From contig NZ_BMXV01000009.1 in NCBI RefSeq assembly GCF_014651935.1, positions 116,823 to 180,822 of the forward strand: 64,000 nt of DNA, read 5' to 3'. Both the position numbers and the translations under genes were made by a program. The DNA is from Marinobacter zhanjiangensis (lineage in GTDB: Bacteria; Pseudomonadota; Gammaproteobacteria; Pseudomonadales; Oleiphilaceae). Positions within the stretch are counted from its first letter, which is position 1, and each line of letters starts with the position of its first letter. Positions 54,819-63,702 of this stretch are shown here, in pieces. The notes under the pieces are model-generated. The model was not told the DNA's origin. It saw only the letters and a list, made by a program, of their open reading frames with translations, and did no database searches.

Positions 54819-56507
54819 ATGACTGACGAATCCCGCACCGACGGTGCACTCACCGGCGCGCAGCTGTTTGTCAGAGCCCTGGAAAACGAGGGCGTACGCT
54901 ACATCTTCGGTGTCCCCGGCGAGGAAAACCTCGACCTGCTGGAGGCGCTGCGGGAATCGTCCATCAAGCTGATCCTGAACCGCCACGAGCAGGCGGCGGG
55001 CTTCATGGCGGCCACCTACGGACGGCTGACCGGCAAGGTCGGCGTCTGCCTGTCCACCCTGGGCCCGGGCGCCACCAACCTGGTGACAGCCGCCGCCTAT
55101 GCCCAGCTGGGCGCCATGCCGATGATGATGATTTCCGGCCAGAAGCCGATCAAGTCGTCCAAGCAGGGGCTGTTCCAGATTCTGGACGTGGTGGACCTGA
55201 TGCGACCGCTAACCAAGTACACCCGCCAGATCAGCAACGCCAACACCATTCCCGCCAAGCTGCGGGAAGCCTTCCGCCTGGCGTCGGAAGAGCGCCCCGG
55301 GACCGTGCACCTGGAATTGCCGGAGGATATCGCCTCGGAACTGGCAACACCGGATACTCATATCTTCGCCCCCAGCGATGCCCGCCGCCCCACCGCCAGC
55401 GAGAAGAGCCTGCAACAGGCCGCTGACATGATCCGCTCAGCGAAGCATCCGCTGATCATGATCGGCGCCGGTGCCAACCGGAAGCGGGTGTCCCAGGCGC
55501 TGATCCACCTGGTCAACACCACCGACATCCCCTTCTTTACCACCCAGATGGGCAAAGGCGTGGTGGACGAACGCCACTCCCGTTACCTGGGCAATGCCAC
55601 CCTCTCCAGCGGTGATTTCATCCATTGCGCCATCGACCACGCCGATCTGGTGATCAATGTGGGTCACGATGTGGTGGAAAAACCGCCCTTCTTCATGCAC
55701 CCCGGTGGCAAACAGGTCATTCACGTCAACTTCAGTGGCGCCGATGTCGACCCGGTGTATTTCCCACAGCATGAAGTGGTGGGCGATATCGCCAACAGCG
55801 TTGAGTGGCTGGCCCGCAACTGCGGCTACTGTCCCAACCATGACTTCTCGGAATTCCTGCGGGTGAAGGATGCCCTGGAGGCCCATCTGCAAGACCGGTG
55901 CGCGGACGAGCGCTTTCCGGTCACTCCCCAGCGGATCGTGCGGGATGTGCGCCGGGTCATGCCGGACGATGGCATCATTGCCCTGGACAACGGCATGTAC
56001 AAACTGTGGTTCGCCCGCAACTACAAGGCCTACGACAACAACACCGTGCTGCTGGACAACGCCCTCGCCTCCATGGGCGCGGGCCTGCCCAGCGCCATGA
56101 TGGCGTCCATGCTCTACCCTCACCAGAAGGTAATGGCCATCTGCGGTGATGGCGGTTTCATGATGAACAGTCAGGAAATGGAAACCGCCGTACGCCTGAA
56201 GCTGAACCTGGTGATCCTGATCATCAACGACAACGCCTACGGCATGATCAAGTGGAAACAGGCCCAGGAGGGATTCACCGACTTCGGCCTGGATTACGGC
56301 AATCCGGATTTTGTCACCTATGCGCAATCCTACGGCGCCAAGGGACACCGGGTTAACCGCGTAGAAGAGCTGCAACCCACGCTGGACAAGGCCATGACGG
56401 AAGGTGGCGTGCACCTGGTGGAAGTGCCCGTGGACTACAGCGAAAACGACCGGGTGTTCAATCAGGAGCTGGCCGAACTGACGCGGGAACTGAACGCCAA
56501 TTGCTGA
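54819..56507 (+). CDS. Acetolactate synthase-like ThDP enzyme, large subunit type
   Basis: A 562-residue thiamine-diphosphate enzyme. The catalytic glutamate is in LNRHEQAAGFMAATYGRLTG, the central FAD/PQ domain follows, and the ThDP motif begins GDGGFMMNSQEMETAVRLKL. It most resembles acetolactate synthase, which condenses two pyruvates. No ilvN/ilvH small subunit or ilvC lies beside it, so a catabolic or auxiliary role is likelier than branched-chain amino-acid synthesis. It has a GGAGG ribosome site. Confidence 0.85.
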   Translation: MTDESRTDGALTGAQLFVRALENEGVRYIFGVPGEENLDLLEALRESSIKLILNRHEQAAGFMAATYGRLTGKVGVCLSTLGPGATNLVTAAAYAQLGAMPMMMISGQKPIKSSKQGLFQILDVVDLMRPLTKYTRQISNANTIPAKLREAFRLASEERPGTVHLELPEDIASELATPDTHIFAPSDARRPTASEKSLQQAADMIRSAKHPLIMIGAGANRKRVSQALIHLVNTTDIPFFTTQMGKGVVDERHSRYLGNATLSSGDFIHCAIDHADLVINVGHDVVEKPPFFMHPGGKQVIHVNFSGADVDPVYFPQHEVVGDIANSVEWLARNCGYCPNHDFSEFLRVKDALEAHLQDRCADERFPVTPQRIVRDVRRVMPDDGIIALDNGMYKLWFARNYKAYDNNTVLLDNALASMGAGLPSAMMASMLYPHQKVMAICGDGGFMMNSQEMETAVRLKLNLVILIINDNAYGMIKWKQAQEGFTDFGLDYGNPDFVTYAQSYGAKGHRVNRVEELQPTLDKAMTEGGVHLVEVPVDYSENDRVFNQELAELTRELNANC

Positions 56508-56566
56508 TCACAGGCCGACAAGGACAGGGGGCGGCCTTTGCTTCGGCAATCCCCTACCGGAGGACA

Positions 56567-56583
56567 GTCTCGCCAGGCGAGAC
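56567..56583. promoter_or_regulatory. Palindromic operator candidate upstream of aminotransferase
   Basis: GTCTCGCC-A-GGCGAGAC is a perfect 8-base inverted repeat around one base. A good -10 element (TATACT, 56592-56597) follows nine bases later, so a protein bound here would cover the -35 region. Confidence 0.5.
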
Positions 56584-56637
56584 TTGTTGCCTATACTGCG
56601 CGTGTTACCCACGCACAACCCACGGTAAAGACAGGCC

Positions 56638-57939
56638 ATGGACATCCAGAACGAACACCGTTATGCCATCAACCTCAATGTGCGGGGCATCCAGCCATCC
56701 GCCACCCTGCGCATTAACGAGCTGAGCAACCAGCTGCGCGCCGAGGGCCGCGACATCATCAAGCTGGGCCTGGGGCAGTCCCCCTTCCCGGTACCGGAAC
56801 GGGTGGTGCAGGCGTTGCGGGACCACGCCAGTGAGAAGGACTACCTGCCGGTCAAGGGGCTGAAGGGGCTGCGAGAGGCCATTGCCGGCTATATCAACCG
56901 CGCCGAACGCATGCGTTGTAGCTGGGAGGACGTGCTGATCGGGCCCGGCTCCAAGGAGCTGCTCTTCATCCTGCAGCTGGCCTACTACGGCGACCTGCTG
57001 ATTCCCCGCCCGAGTTGGGTGTCCTATGCCCCCCAGGCGCGGATCATCGGTCGTTCGGTACACTGGCTGCCAGCCCATGCGGAAAACAACTGGCAGCTGA
57101 CCGCCGAGGAACTGGATATCATCTGCCGGGATGACCCCGGCCGGCCCCGCATCCTGATCCTCAACTATCCGTCCAACCCCACCGGCTGCACCTATACCGA
57201 TGACCAGCTGCTGGCCATCGCCAACGTGGCCCGCAAGTACCGGCTGATCCTGCTGTCGGATGAAATCTACGGCGAGGTGCAGTTCGACGGCCGCCACAAG
57301 TCCATCGCCCGTTACTACCCGGAAGGCACTATTATCAGCACCGGCATGAGCAAGTGGCTGGGGGCCGGCGGCTGGCGCCTGGGCACTTTCATATTCCCGC
57401 CGGAGCTGCGGCCCCTGCAGGATGCCATGGCCATTATTGCCAGTGAGACCTTCACCTCCACCGCCGCGCCCATCCAGTATGCCGGCATTACCGCCTTCAA
57501 CGGCGGCGAGGATATCGACGAGTACCTGCGCCATTCACGCCAAGTGCTGAAAGCCATTGGCGAATATGTGCACGAACGTCTGACGGCCATGAAGGTTGAC
57601 GTGCGCAAGCCGGAAGGGGCCTTCTATCTGTTCCCGGACTTCTCGGCCTACCGTGAGGCACTGGCAAACCGTGACATCAAGACCAGCGCCGCCTTTTGCA
57701 AACAGCTGCTGGAAGACACCGGCGTGGCCGTGCTGCCCGCCAGTGATTTCGGCTTTGTGCCGGATCAGCTTAGTGCGCGGCTGGCATTTGTGGACCTTGA
57801 CGGAGCAAGGGCCCTGGACCTGGCGGCCGGCGAGTTTGCGGACCAGGAACTGTCAGGTAATGAGGACTTCATCCATCAGGCGGGACCGAAGCTGGTCAAG
57901 GCGATGGACCGGATAGAGGCGTGGCTGGAGGGGCTGTAA
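56638..57939 (+). CDS. PLP-dependent class I/II aminotransferase
   Basis: A 433-residue fold-type I aminotransferase. It has LGLGQSPFPVPERVVQALRD near the N-terminus, the cofactor-binding SNPTGCTYTDDQL, the aspartate in LLSDEIYGEVQFDG, and the Schiff-base lysine in TGMSKWLGAGGWRLG. The substrate cannot be assigned; the fold is that of aspartate/aromatic aminotransferases. A palindrome and -10 box lie upstream, so it has its own promoter rather than being read from the acetolactate synthase gene. Confidence 0.88.
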   Translation: MDIQNEHRYAINLNVRGIQPSATLRINELSNQLRAEGRDIIKLGLGQSPFPVPERVVQALRDHASEKDYLPVKGLKGLREAIAGYINRAERMRCSWEDVLIGPGSKELLFILQLAYYGDLLIPRPSWVSYAPQARIIGRSVHWLPAHAENNWQLTAEELDIICRDDPGRPRILILNYPSNPTGCTYTDDQLLAIANVARKYRLILLSDEIYGEVQFDGRHKSIARYYPEGTIISTGMSKWLGAGGWRLGTFIFPPELRPLQDAMAIIASETFTSTAAPIQYAGITAFNGGEDIDEYLRHSRQVLKAIGEYVHERLTAMKVDVRKPEGAFYLFPDFSAYREALANRDIKTSAAFCKQLLEDTGVAVLPASDFGFVPDQLSARLAFVDLDGARALDLAAGEFADQELSGNEDFIHQAGPKLVKAMDRIEAWLEGL

Positions 57940-57964
57940 AAAAACAGAAAAGGAAAGAAGCGCC

Positions 57965-58007
57965 GGGCCCTGGCGTGCCGTTCGGATCGAACAGCGCACC
58001 AGGGCCC
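57965..58007 (-). terminator. Long hairpin after the 81-residue secreted protein gene
   Basis: GGGCCCTGG (57965-57973) and CCAGGGCCC (57999-58007) form the outer stem, GTTCG and CGAAC the inner one. On the minus strand a T-rich but interrupted tract follows. It separates two convergent genes and may stop both. Confidence 0.55.
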
Positions 58008-58017
58008 GTCCAGCAAC

Positions 58018-58263
58018 TCATGAAGCGTTGCTGTCAGCTTTTTCTTCCGCTTCGGAGTCAGCTTTGTTTTCCGCCTCACTATCAGCGGCTTCTTCTGCCT
58101 TGCGGTCCTGCTCTTCCTGAGCAGCTTTTTCCTGCAGCTGCTGCTCCAGAACTTCTTCCATCCAGTATTGCTGGGCACTGGCGTTAGCGGCGCCCATGAT
58201 GCCGGCAACGGCGATGGTGGCGACGGCAAGGGTTTTCTTCAGGTTTGCATTGATACCGAACAT
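58018..58263 (-). CDS. Small secreted charged protein of unknown function
   Basis: An 81-residue protein with a signal peptide (LAVATIAVAGIMGAANASA) and a mature part of about 50 residues. The mature part is almost entirely Glu, Ala, Lys, Asp and Gln (VLEQQLQEKAAQEEQDRKAE, then repeats of the type ADSEAENKADSEAEEKAD). It is predicted to be a single acidic helix. I do not recognise a family. The start has GAGGAG upstream. Confidence 0.7.
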   Translation of the reverse strand: MFGINANLKKTLAVATIAVAGIMGAANASAQQYWMEEVLEQQLQEKAAQEEQDRKAEEAADSEAENKADSEAEEKADSNAS

Positions 58264-58426
58264 GATTTAACTCCTCGAATACGAATATTTGAATTCGTCG
58301 GGTATCAGCGGCGGATCGCCCTGGCTGATCTCGATGGTTGTATTATTCGGGAGTTGCACGATTCAAAAAAATTGTTTAGCGGTATCCTTAACATCATCTG
58401 AAGTGATGTATCGGGAGTGCCGGTCA

Positions 58427-59377
58427 TCACCGGTCTGTCATTTCACCCACCAGGTCCTGCCACCGCTCGCGAACAAGAAACTCCACCAGCGAGCGCATCC
58501 AGATCAGCCCCGGCTCACGGTCATGACGCGCGTGCCAGATCAGGTACACGCTGATGGGGTCCACCTCGATGGGCAGCCGTGTGAGCCAGAGCCCTTCCCG
58601 CAGCCGTTCGTCCTGCATCATGCCGTCCGGCAGTGCGGTGACCAGGTCCGAGGTTTTCAGCAGTTGTGGGATGGCGGGAAAGTGGTTGACCGTCACCGCC
58701 ACCCGGCGGCTGAGCCCCATTGCGTCCAGTGCCGAGTCCACCGGGCCATGGGTATCGCCGGTCGGGGATATCAGCAGGTGCCGGGCGTCCAGGAACTCCT
58801 CCAGGGTAATGGGGCGACCCGCCAGCGGGTGATCCTTCCGCATGGCCAGGACATAGCCGCTCTCTGCCAGCCAGGTACTGCGCAGGCTGTGGTCGTGTTC
58901 CTCCAGCATACCGATGGCCAGGTCCACATGGGCTTCCCGCAGCTGCATATGGGCGCCACCCAGGGTGTAGGGCACCGCGTGCAGGTCAACCCCGGGGGCA
59001 TCCCGTTCCAGCTTGCCGACCAGTGCCGGCCACAGCAGGTCCAGCATCATGTCCACCAGGGCAATACGGAACTTGCGGCGGGAACTGGCCGGGTCGAAAG
59101 CACTGGTGCTCACCGCCCGGGACAACTCGTGCATGGGGTTGCGCACCTGATCCCACAGGCTGAGAGCGTAGGAGGTGGGCTCGATCTGGCGGCCCTTCTT
59201 GACGAACACCGGATCTTTCCAGGCGTGGCGCATCCGCGACACCGCATTGGACACCGCCGGCTGGGTCATCGACAGCCGTTCGGACGCGCGGGTAATGGAG
59301 CCTTCCGTCATGATGGCGTCGAAAATATACAGCAGCGTCAATTCCTGGTTTTTCAAATGTCTGCCCCTGAGGTACAT
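58427..59377 (-). CDS. LysR-family transcriptional regulator
   Basis: A 316-residue regulator with a winged helix-turn-helix at residues 10-70 (LLYIFDAIMTEGSITRASER ... TQPAVSNAVSRMRHAW) and a type 2 periplasmic-binding-like effector domain. The N-terminal style (FDAIMTEGSITRA) is that of the NodD/NahR-like branch, which respond to aromatic compounds. It is divergent from the EmrB/EmrA-type efflux pair and probably controls it; the inducer is unknown. Confidence 0.9.
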   Translation of the reverse strand: MYLRGRHLKNQELTLLYIFDAIMTEGSITRASERLSMTQPAVSNAVSRMRHAWKDPVFVKKGRQIEPTSYALSLWDQVRNPMHELSRAVSTSAFDPASSRRKFRIALVDMMLDLLWPALVGKLERDAPGVDLHAVPYTLGGAHMQLREAHVDLAIGMLEEHDHSLRSTWLAESGYVLAMRKDHPLAGRPITLEEFLDARHLLISPTGDTHGPVDSALDAMGLSRRVAVTVNHFPAIPQLLKTSDLVTALPDGMMQDERLREGLWLTRLPIEVDPISVYLIWHARHDREPGLIWMRSLVEFLVRERWQDLVGEMTDR

Positions 59378-59395
59378 TTAATCAGCTTGCTAAAT
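59376..59395. promoter_or_regulatory. LysR-type operator candidate
   Basis: ATTTA-N10-TAAAT, an inverted repeat of the size seen in LysR sites, lies at the start of the regulator gene in the divergent gap. It would let the regulator repress itself and activate the efflux genes. Confidence 0.35.
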
Positions 59396-59496
59396 CGTCG
59401 TAACCGACGAAGGTAGCAGACCTATGGCTCACTACACTGTCCATCAGGGACTACCCCCTGACTGATCCGCCAGTCCCAAACACGTCCGGAAGCCAC

Positions 59497-61059
59497 ATGT
59501 CGCAAGTGGAGATGATGTTCCAGCGTTACGGGCCCAAATACAAGTGGCTCGTCACCCTTACCATGCTGCTCGGGCTGGTGGCGCTGGGCATGTCCATTAC
59601 CATCGTCAATGTCGCCACCCCCTACATCAAGGGCTCCCTGGGGCTGAGTGACGTGCAGGTGCAGTGGATTTCCACCGGTTTCCTGGCCGCCACCACCGTG
59701 GCCCTGCTGATTGCCCCCTGGCTGGTGAAGGCCTTCGGCCAGCGGGCCACCTTTGTGGGGTTGCTGGCTACCTTTGTGGTGGCGTCCATCATCGGCGGGC
59801 TGGCCACCAGCATGGCGGCCATTGTGGCGGCCCGGGTGGTACAGGGCGCCATGACCGGCCTGATCCGTCCGCTGGCGCTGGAAGCCATTTTCTCGGTGTT
59901 CCCCGCCAATGAACGGGGCATGGCAACTGCCATCTACGGCATGTGTCTGGGCCTGCCTCTGACCCTGGCCACGGTGATCGGCGGCTGGCTGGTGGAGTCC
60001 TTTACCTGGCGCTACGTGTTCTTCGTGACCCCGCCCATGTGCCTGGCGGCAATGGTGATGGGCTATCTGTTCCTGCCCACCCGGGAAGGTACCGGACCCC
60101 GGCCACCCTTCGACTGGACCGGCGCCATCAGCCTGTTTGTCTGCATTTTTGCCCTGCTGGCGGCGGTCTCCAATGGTCAGCGCTGGGGCTGGGACAGCAA
60201 TGCGGTGGTGGGGCTGCTTGGCCTGTCCCTGTTACTGGGTGTCGGCTTTGTCTGGTGGGAACGTCATATCCACCAGCCGCTGCTGGACCTGGGCATCTTC
60301 CGCCGCCGGGCCTTTCTGGCCGGCTGCCTGGCAATCTTCGTGTTCGGCGGCGCCTTCTACGCCATCATGTACCTGCTGCCCCTGTTCGCCCAGGGCATCC
60401 TCGACTTCCGCCCGGTGACCACCGGCCTGCTGTTCCTGCCCTCCACCCTGGTGCTGGCGTTGCTGGTGCCGGTGGTCGGCAAGCTCAGTGACCGCTACCC
60501 GGCCCATTACATGACCCTGCCAGGGCTGGCCTTCGCCACCTTTGCGGTGTTCCTGTTCTCCCGCGCCGACGCCTATACGTCCTTTACCTATCTGGCCGTA
60601 GCTCTCACCCTGATGAGCGCCGGCATGGCGTCGTTTCCGCCACCAACCCTGTCCCGGGCCATCGGCTCGCTGCCGCTGCACCTCACCGGTTATGGCTCGG
60701 GAGTGATCAACTTCATGCTGCAGATGGGGGGCGCCTTCGGTACCGCCGCCCTGGTACTGATGATGGACCGGCGCATCACCTGGCATGGCGAACATATCAG
60801 TACCGTTGTCACCCCGGGCAATGACGTGGCCATGGCCACCGCCGCCCGCTGGCAGGAAATACTCGCCAACGTCGGCGTACCGCAGGCATGGCAGCAGACC
60901 GCAGCCCTGCAGCAAGTCGGCGCCACCGAGCAGTTCTGGGCCACAGTGATGGCTTACCAGGACGGCTTCTGGCTGGTGATGATCGCGCTCACCTTCGTGG
61001 TGATACCGGCCTGGCTGTTGAGCCGATGGAGCCGGCCACTTCAACATGCTACAGACTGA
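59497..61059 (+). CDS. DHA2-family MFS multidrug transporter (EmrB-like)
   Basis: A 520-residue protein with about 14 membrane spans. It has the DHA2 features VALGMSITIVNVATPYIKGS, motif A-like GQRATFVGLL and motif C-like LGLPLTLATVIGGWLVES. It probably exports hydrophobic compounds across both membranes together with the membrane-fusion protein encoded 20 bases downstream and a separate outer-membrane channel. GGAAG precedes the ATG. It is divergent from the LysR gene. Confidence 0.9.
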   Translation: MSQVEMMFQRYGPKYKWLVTLTMLLGLVALGMSITIVNVATPYIKGSLGLSDVQVQWISTGFLAATTVALLIAPWLVKAFGQRATFVGLLATFVVASIIGGLATSMAAIVAARVVQGAMTGLIRPLALEAIFSVFPANERGMATAIYGMCLGLPLTLATVIGGWLVESFTWRYVFFVTPPMCLAAMVMGYLFLPTREGTGPRPPFDWTGAISLFVCIFALLAAVSNGQRWGWDSNAVVGLLGLSLLLGVGFVWWERHIHQPLLDLGIFRRRAFLAGCLAIFVFGGAFYAIMYLLPLFAQGILDFRPVTTGLLFLPSTLVLALLVPVVGKLSDRYPAHYMTLPGLAFATFAVFLFSRADAYTSFTYLAVALTLMSAGMASFPPPTLSRAIGSLPLHLTGYGSGVINFMLQMGGAFGTAALVLMMDRRITWHGEHISTVVTPGNDVAMATAARWQEILANVGVPQAWQQTAALQQVGATEQFWATVMAYQDGFWLVMIALTFVVIPAWLLSRWSRPLQHATD

Positions 61060-61079
61060 CCCTGACCCGGGATAATTTC

Positions 61080-62246
61080 ATGGTAATTGACAACAACAAC
61101 GACACCACCACCCACAAAGGCAAGCCTGCCCCGAGACCGGGGCAGATGGCCAGGCTGTTACTGATCGCCGTGCTGATACTGGCTGGCCTGATCTGGCTCG
61201 GCCAATGGCTCTGGTACCGCCACACTCATGTAGTGGAAGACAACGCCAGCGTCACCACCGACCTGGTGACCGTGTCCTCCCGCCTGTCCGGCCGGGTTGA
61301 CGCCTTCCCCCTGGAAAACGGCGACCCCCTTGTGAAGGGCCAGATCGTGGCGGAACTCTACAGCCAACCGGAACAGCTGGAGCTGGACCAGCGCCAGGCC
61401 AGGGTGGCCAGCATGGAGGCGAGACTGACCTTCGAGCAGCAGCAGATTGAACAGGCCCGCCGGCAGCTGCAGGGCGGCATCAGCAATGCGGAGCAGCAGC
61501 TACAGGCCGCCCGCACCGACCTGAAGGTCGCCGAGGTGGAGCTGGAAGACGCGGAGCAGAGCTGGCAGCGGGCGGACACGCTCTTCCAGTCCGGCTCCCT
61601 GTCCAGACAGCAGCGCGACCGGAACTACTACGATCTGATGTCGGCCCGGGCACGGCTGGAAACCGCACGGCAACAGGTGACCCTGCGCCAGTCGCAACGG
61701 GATACCGCCAGGCTGGGGCTGTTTTCCGGCAGCACCATGTCGCTGCCCACGCCGGAGCTTCTGGAAGCCCAAACTGCCATCACCCGGCAGCAATTGGTGG
61801 AGGCCGAAGCCAATGTCCGTCAGCAGCAAGCCCTGCTGGCAGACATGACCGTGACCAGCCCCGCCGACGGCGTAGTGGCGCGCACCTTTATTGAAACGGG
61901 CGAATATCTGTCCGCTGGCCAGCCTATTCTGATGATGTATCAACCGGACAATGTCTGGATCGAAGCCAAAATCAAGGAAACCGATGTGCGCAACCTGTCG
62001 CCAGGCCAGGAAGTAAAAATCCGTGTGGACGCCTGGCCTGATACGGATTTCTCCGGCAGGATCCAGGTGATCGGGCGCTCCGCCACCAGTGAATTCGCCC
62101 TGATACCCAGCTCCAACCCCTCGGGTAACTTCACCAAGGTCACCCAGCGCATTCCGGTGCGCATCTCGGTGGACAAGGGCGATCGCAGCCTGCTCAGTCC
62201 GGGAATGATGGTGGTAATAGCGGTAAACACCCGCGCAGCCGATTGA
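61080..62246 (+). CDS. HlyD-family membrane-fusion protein (EmrA-like)
   Basis: A 388-residue adaptor with one N-terminal membrane span (LLLIAVLILAGLIWLGQWLW). A biotinyl-lipoyl half-motif follows (SRLSGRVDAFPLENGDPLVK), then a long coiled-coil hairpin (about residues 95-250, rich in Gln/Ala/Glu), the second half-motif (TVTSPADGVVARTFIETGEY) and a beta-barrel domain. It pairs with the MFS protein upstream. The ATG at 61080 is used because the longer in-frame start lies inside the MFS gene. Confidence 0.9.
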   Translation: MVIDNNNDTTTHKGKPAPRPGQMARLLLIAVLILAGLIWLGQWLWYRHTHVVEDNASVTTDLVTVSSRLSGRVDAFPLENGDPLVKGQIVAELYSQPEQLELDQRQARVASMEARLTFEQQQIEQARRQLQGGISNAEQQLQAARTDLKVAEVELEDAEQSWQRADTLFQSGSLSRQQRDRNYYDLMSARARLETARQQVTLRQSQRDTARLGLFSGSTMSLPTPELLEAQTAITRQQLVEAEANVRQQQALLADMTVTSPADGVVARTFIETGEYLSAGQPILMMYQPDNVWIEAKIKETDVRNLSPGQEVKIRVDAWPDTDFSGRIQVIGRSATSEFALIPSSNPSGNFTKVTQRIPVRISVDKGDRSLLSPGMMVVIAVNTRAAD

Positions 62247-62301
62247 TTCAGACAACGCTTCCTGCAATGGTATCGGCAATCACCATTTCAGGGAGAGCCC
62301 C

Positions 62302-63096
62302 ATGTCCGACATAGCCGACTTCGCCGAACGCATCGCCTGGGAGGCAGGCGAACTGGTTCGCCGTGAGCGGGAAGATAATACCCTTCGCACCGACTACAAG
62401 CAGCAGACCGAGCTGGTCACCCACGCGGATGTCATGGCTGACGAGTTTATCACTGACGCCATCCGCAAGGCCTACCCGGACCACCGCATCCTGTCCGAGG
62501 AAACCATGCCGGACCTGACCCAGGCGGAGGAACTTGACACCCCCCTGTGGATCGTTGATCCCATCGATGGCACCGTAAATTATGCTTACGGACACCCCCA
62601 GGTGGCGGTGTCCATCGCCTGGGCGGAAAAGGGCCGGGTGCAACTCGGAGTGGTGCATGCGCCCTTCTCTGAGGAAACCTTCCGCGCCGAAAAAGGCCAG
62701 GGCGCCACCCTCAACGGCGAGCCCATAAAACACAGCGGCGCCACCGACCTGCGCCAGTCCCTGTTCGCCACTGGCTTCCCCTACACCAAGGACAACCTGG
62801 AACCCCTGGTACGCCGCCTCAACGTAATGATCCACCACTGCCGCGACCTTCGCCGTATCGGCTCCGCCGCGCTGGATATCTGCTGGATAGCCTGTGGGCG
62901 GCTGGATGCCTATTACGAGACGGTCAGTCCGTGGGATTTTGCCGCAGCCAAGCTGATCGCCCGGGAAGCGGGAGCCAGGGCCGGGCATTTCAGCGAGGTG
63001 CCGGAGGGATATCCGGAGGATCTTTGGGGACGGGATAACCTGATTACGGCGCCGGAGATTTACGAGGAAATTCGGGCATTGTTGGCAGGGGCCTGA
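62302..63096 (+). CDS. Inositol monophosphatase-family enzyme
   Basis: A 264-residue Mg-dependent phosphatase. Metal ligands are in LSEETMPDL, the signature WIVDPIDGTVNYAYGHP and the C-terminal SPWDFAAAKLIAREAG. The family covers inositol-1-phosphatase (SuhB), 3'-phosphoadenosine 5'-phosphatase (CysQ) and histidinol phosphatase. The sequence is nearer SuhB/inositol types, but substrate is open. Its ribosome site is GGGAG. It is the last normal-looking chromosomal gene before a lower-GC region. Confidence 0.88.
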   Translation: MSDIADFAERIAWEAGELVRREREDNTLRTDYKQQTELVTHADVMADEFITDAIRKAYPDHRILSEETMPDLTQAEELDTPLWIVDPIDGTVNYAYGHPQVAVSIAWAEKGRVQLGVVHAPFSEETFRAEKGQGATLNGEPIKHSGATDLRQSLFATGFPYTKDNLEPLVRRLNVMIHHCRDLRRIGSAALDICWIACGRLDAYYETVSPWDFAAAKLIAREAGARAGHFSEVPEGYPEDLWGRDNLITAPEIYEEIRALLAGA

Positions 63097-63622
63097 TCAG
63101 GGCCGTCGGCTGGAAAAGCAGTCGCGGGGACCATGAACTGGGAGGTTTCACTTATATAGCCTTTTTCCCTCGTTACATCAGATGGTTACGACGACCCTCA
63201 AAAACCGGGATAGTGGTCTTGATGATCACTTTTCCTGAGATCAATAAATGAGCCACCCCGGTAACTCTTTGACTTGGGGTAATTTTAGGCCTAATTTTGA
63301 AACATTACCGATGGAGATATAGGTCGCTGAAAAACGGTCGTGGCGACAGATATACAGCTGTTAAAGGCCTGGCTGTCGTGTTCTTGGGTACGGTGTTTGG
63401 GGCCGGTTCCGGTGGTTGGCCTCGGCAGAAACACATCCCCAAATTTATCATTGGAGTTGGTAGGTCATTCGGTGCAAAGGTCGCGGGGCAGTCCGGTTTA
63501 ACCTCGGACAAAACCGCCCATATGGTGCTCTGGTTCCTGGCGCCATGGGTCAAGTTGGTACAAGGTATCGGGGAGTCGGCATGCTGCATTGGTTGCCCCA
63601 ACAAAATAAAGGGTAAACGGCC
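63097..63622. other. Lower-GC stretch without a supported gene
   Basis: About 500 bases with lower GC than the rest and no convincing reading frame. Frames of 135 and 124 codons exist on opposite strands over the same bases, neither with a ribosome site or recognisable motif. It may be a decayed integron cassette, given the attC-like site that follows. Confidence 0.4.
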
Positions 63623-63700
63623 CTTAACAATGCCAGTCACGGCGACGGTTTTTACATTGCGGCTTCGCCTCCATTCCAAAACCGCGCGTGCTGAGCGGCT
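63623..63700 (+). repeat. Integron attC-like recombination site
   Basis: CTTAACAA (63623-63630) resembles the outer attC core. CACGGCGACGG (63638-63648) pairs with CCGCGCGTG (63682-63690) if two bases are left unpaired, the extrahelical-base pattern of attC inner arms. Between them is a hairpin-forming GCGGCTTCGCC. The right outer core (expected GTTAG-like) is not seen; the insertion-sequence end begins there. Confidence 0.5.
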
Positions 63701-63702
63701 TT

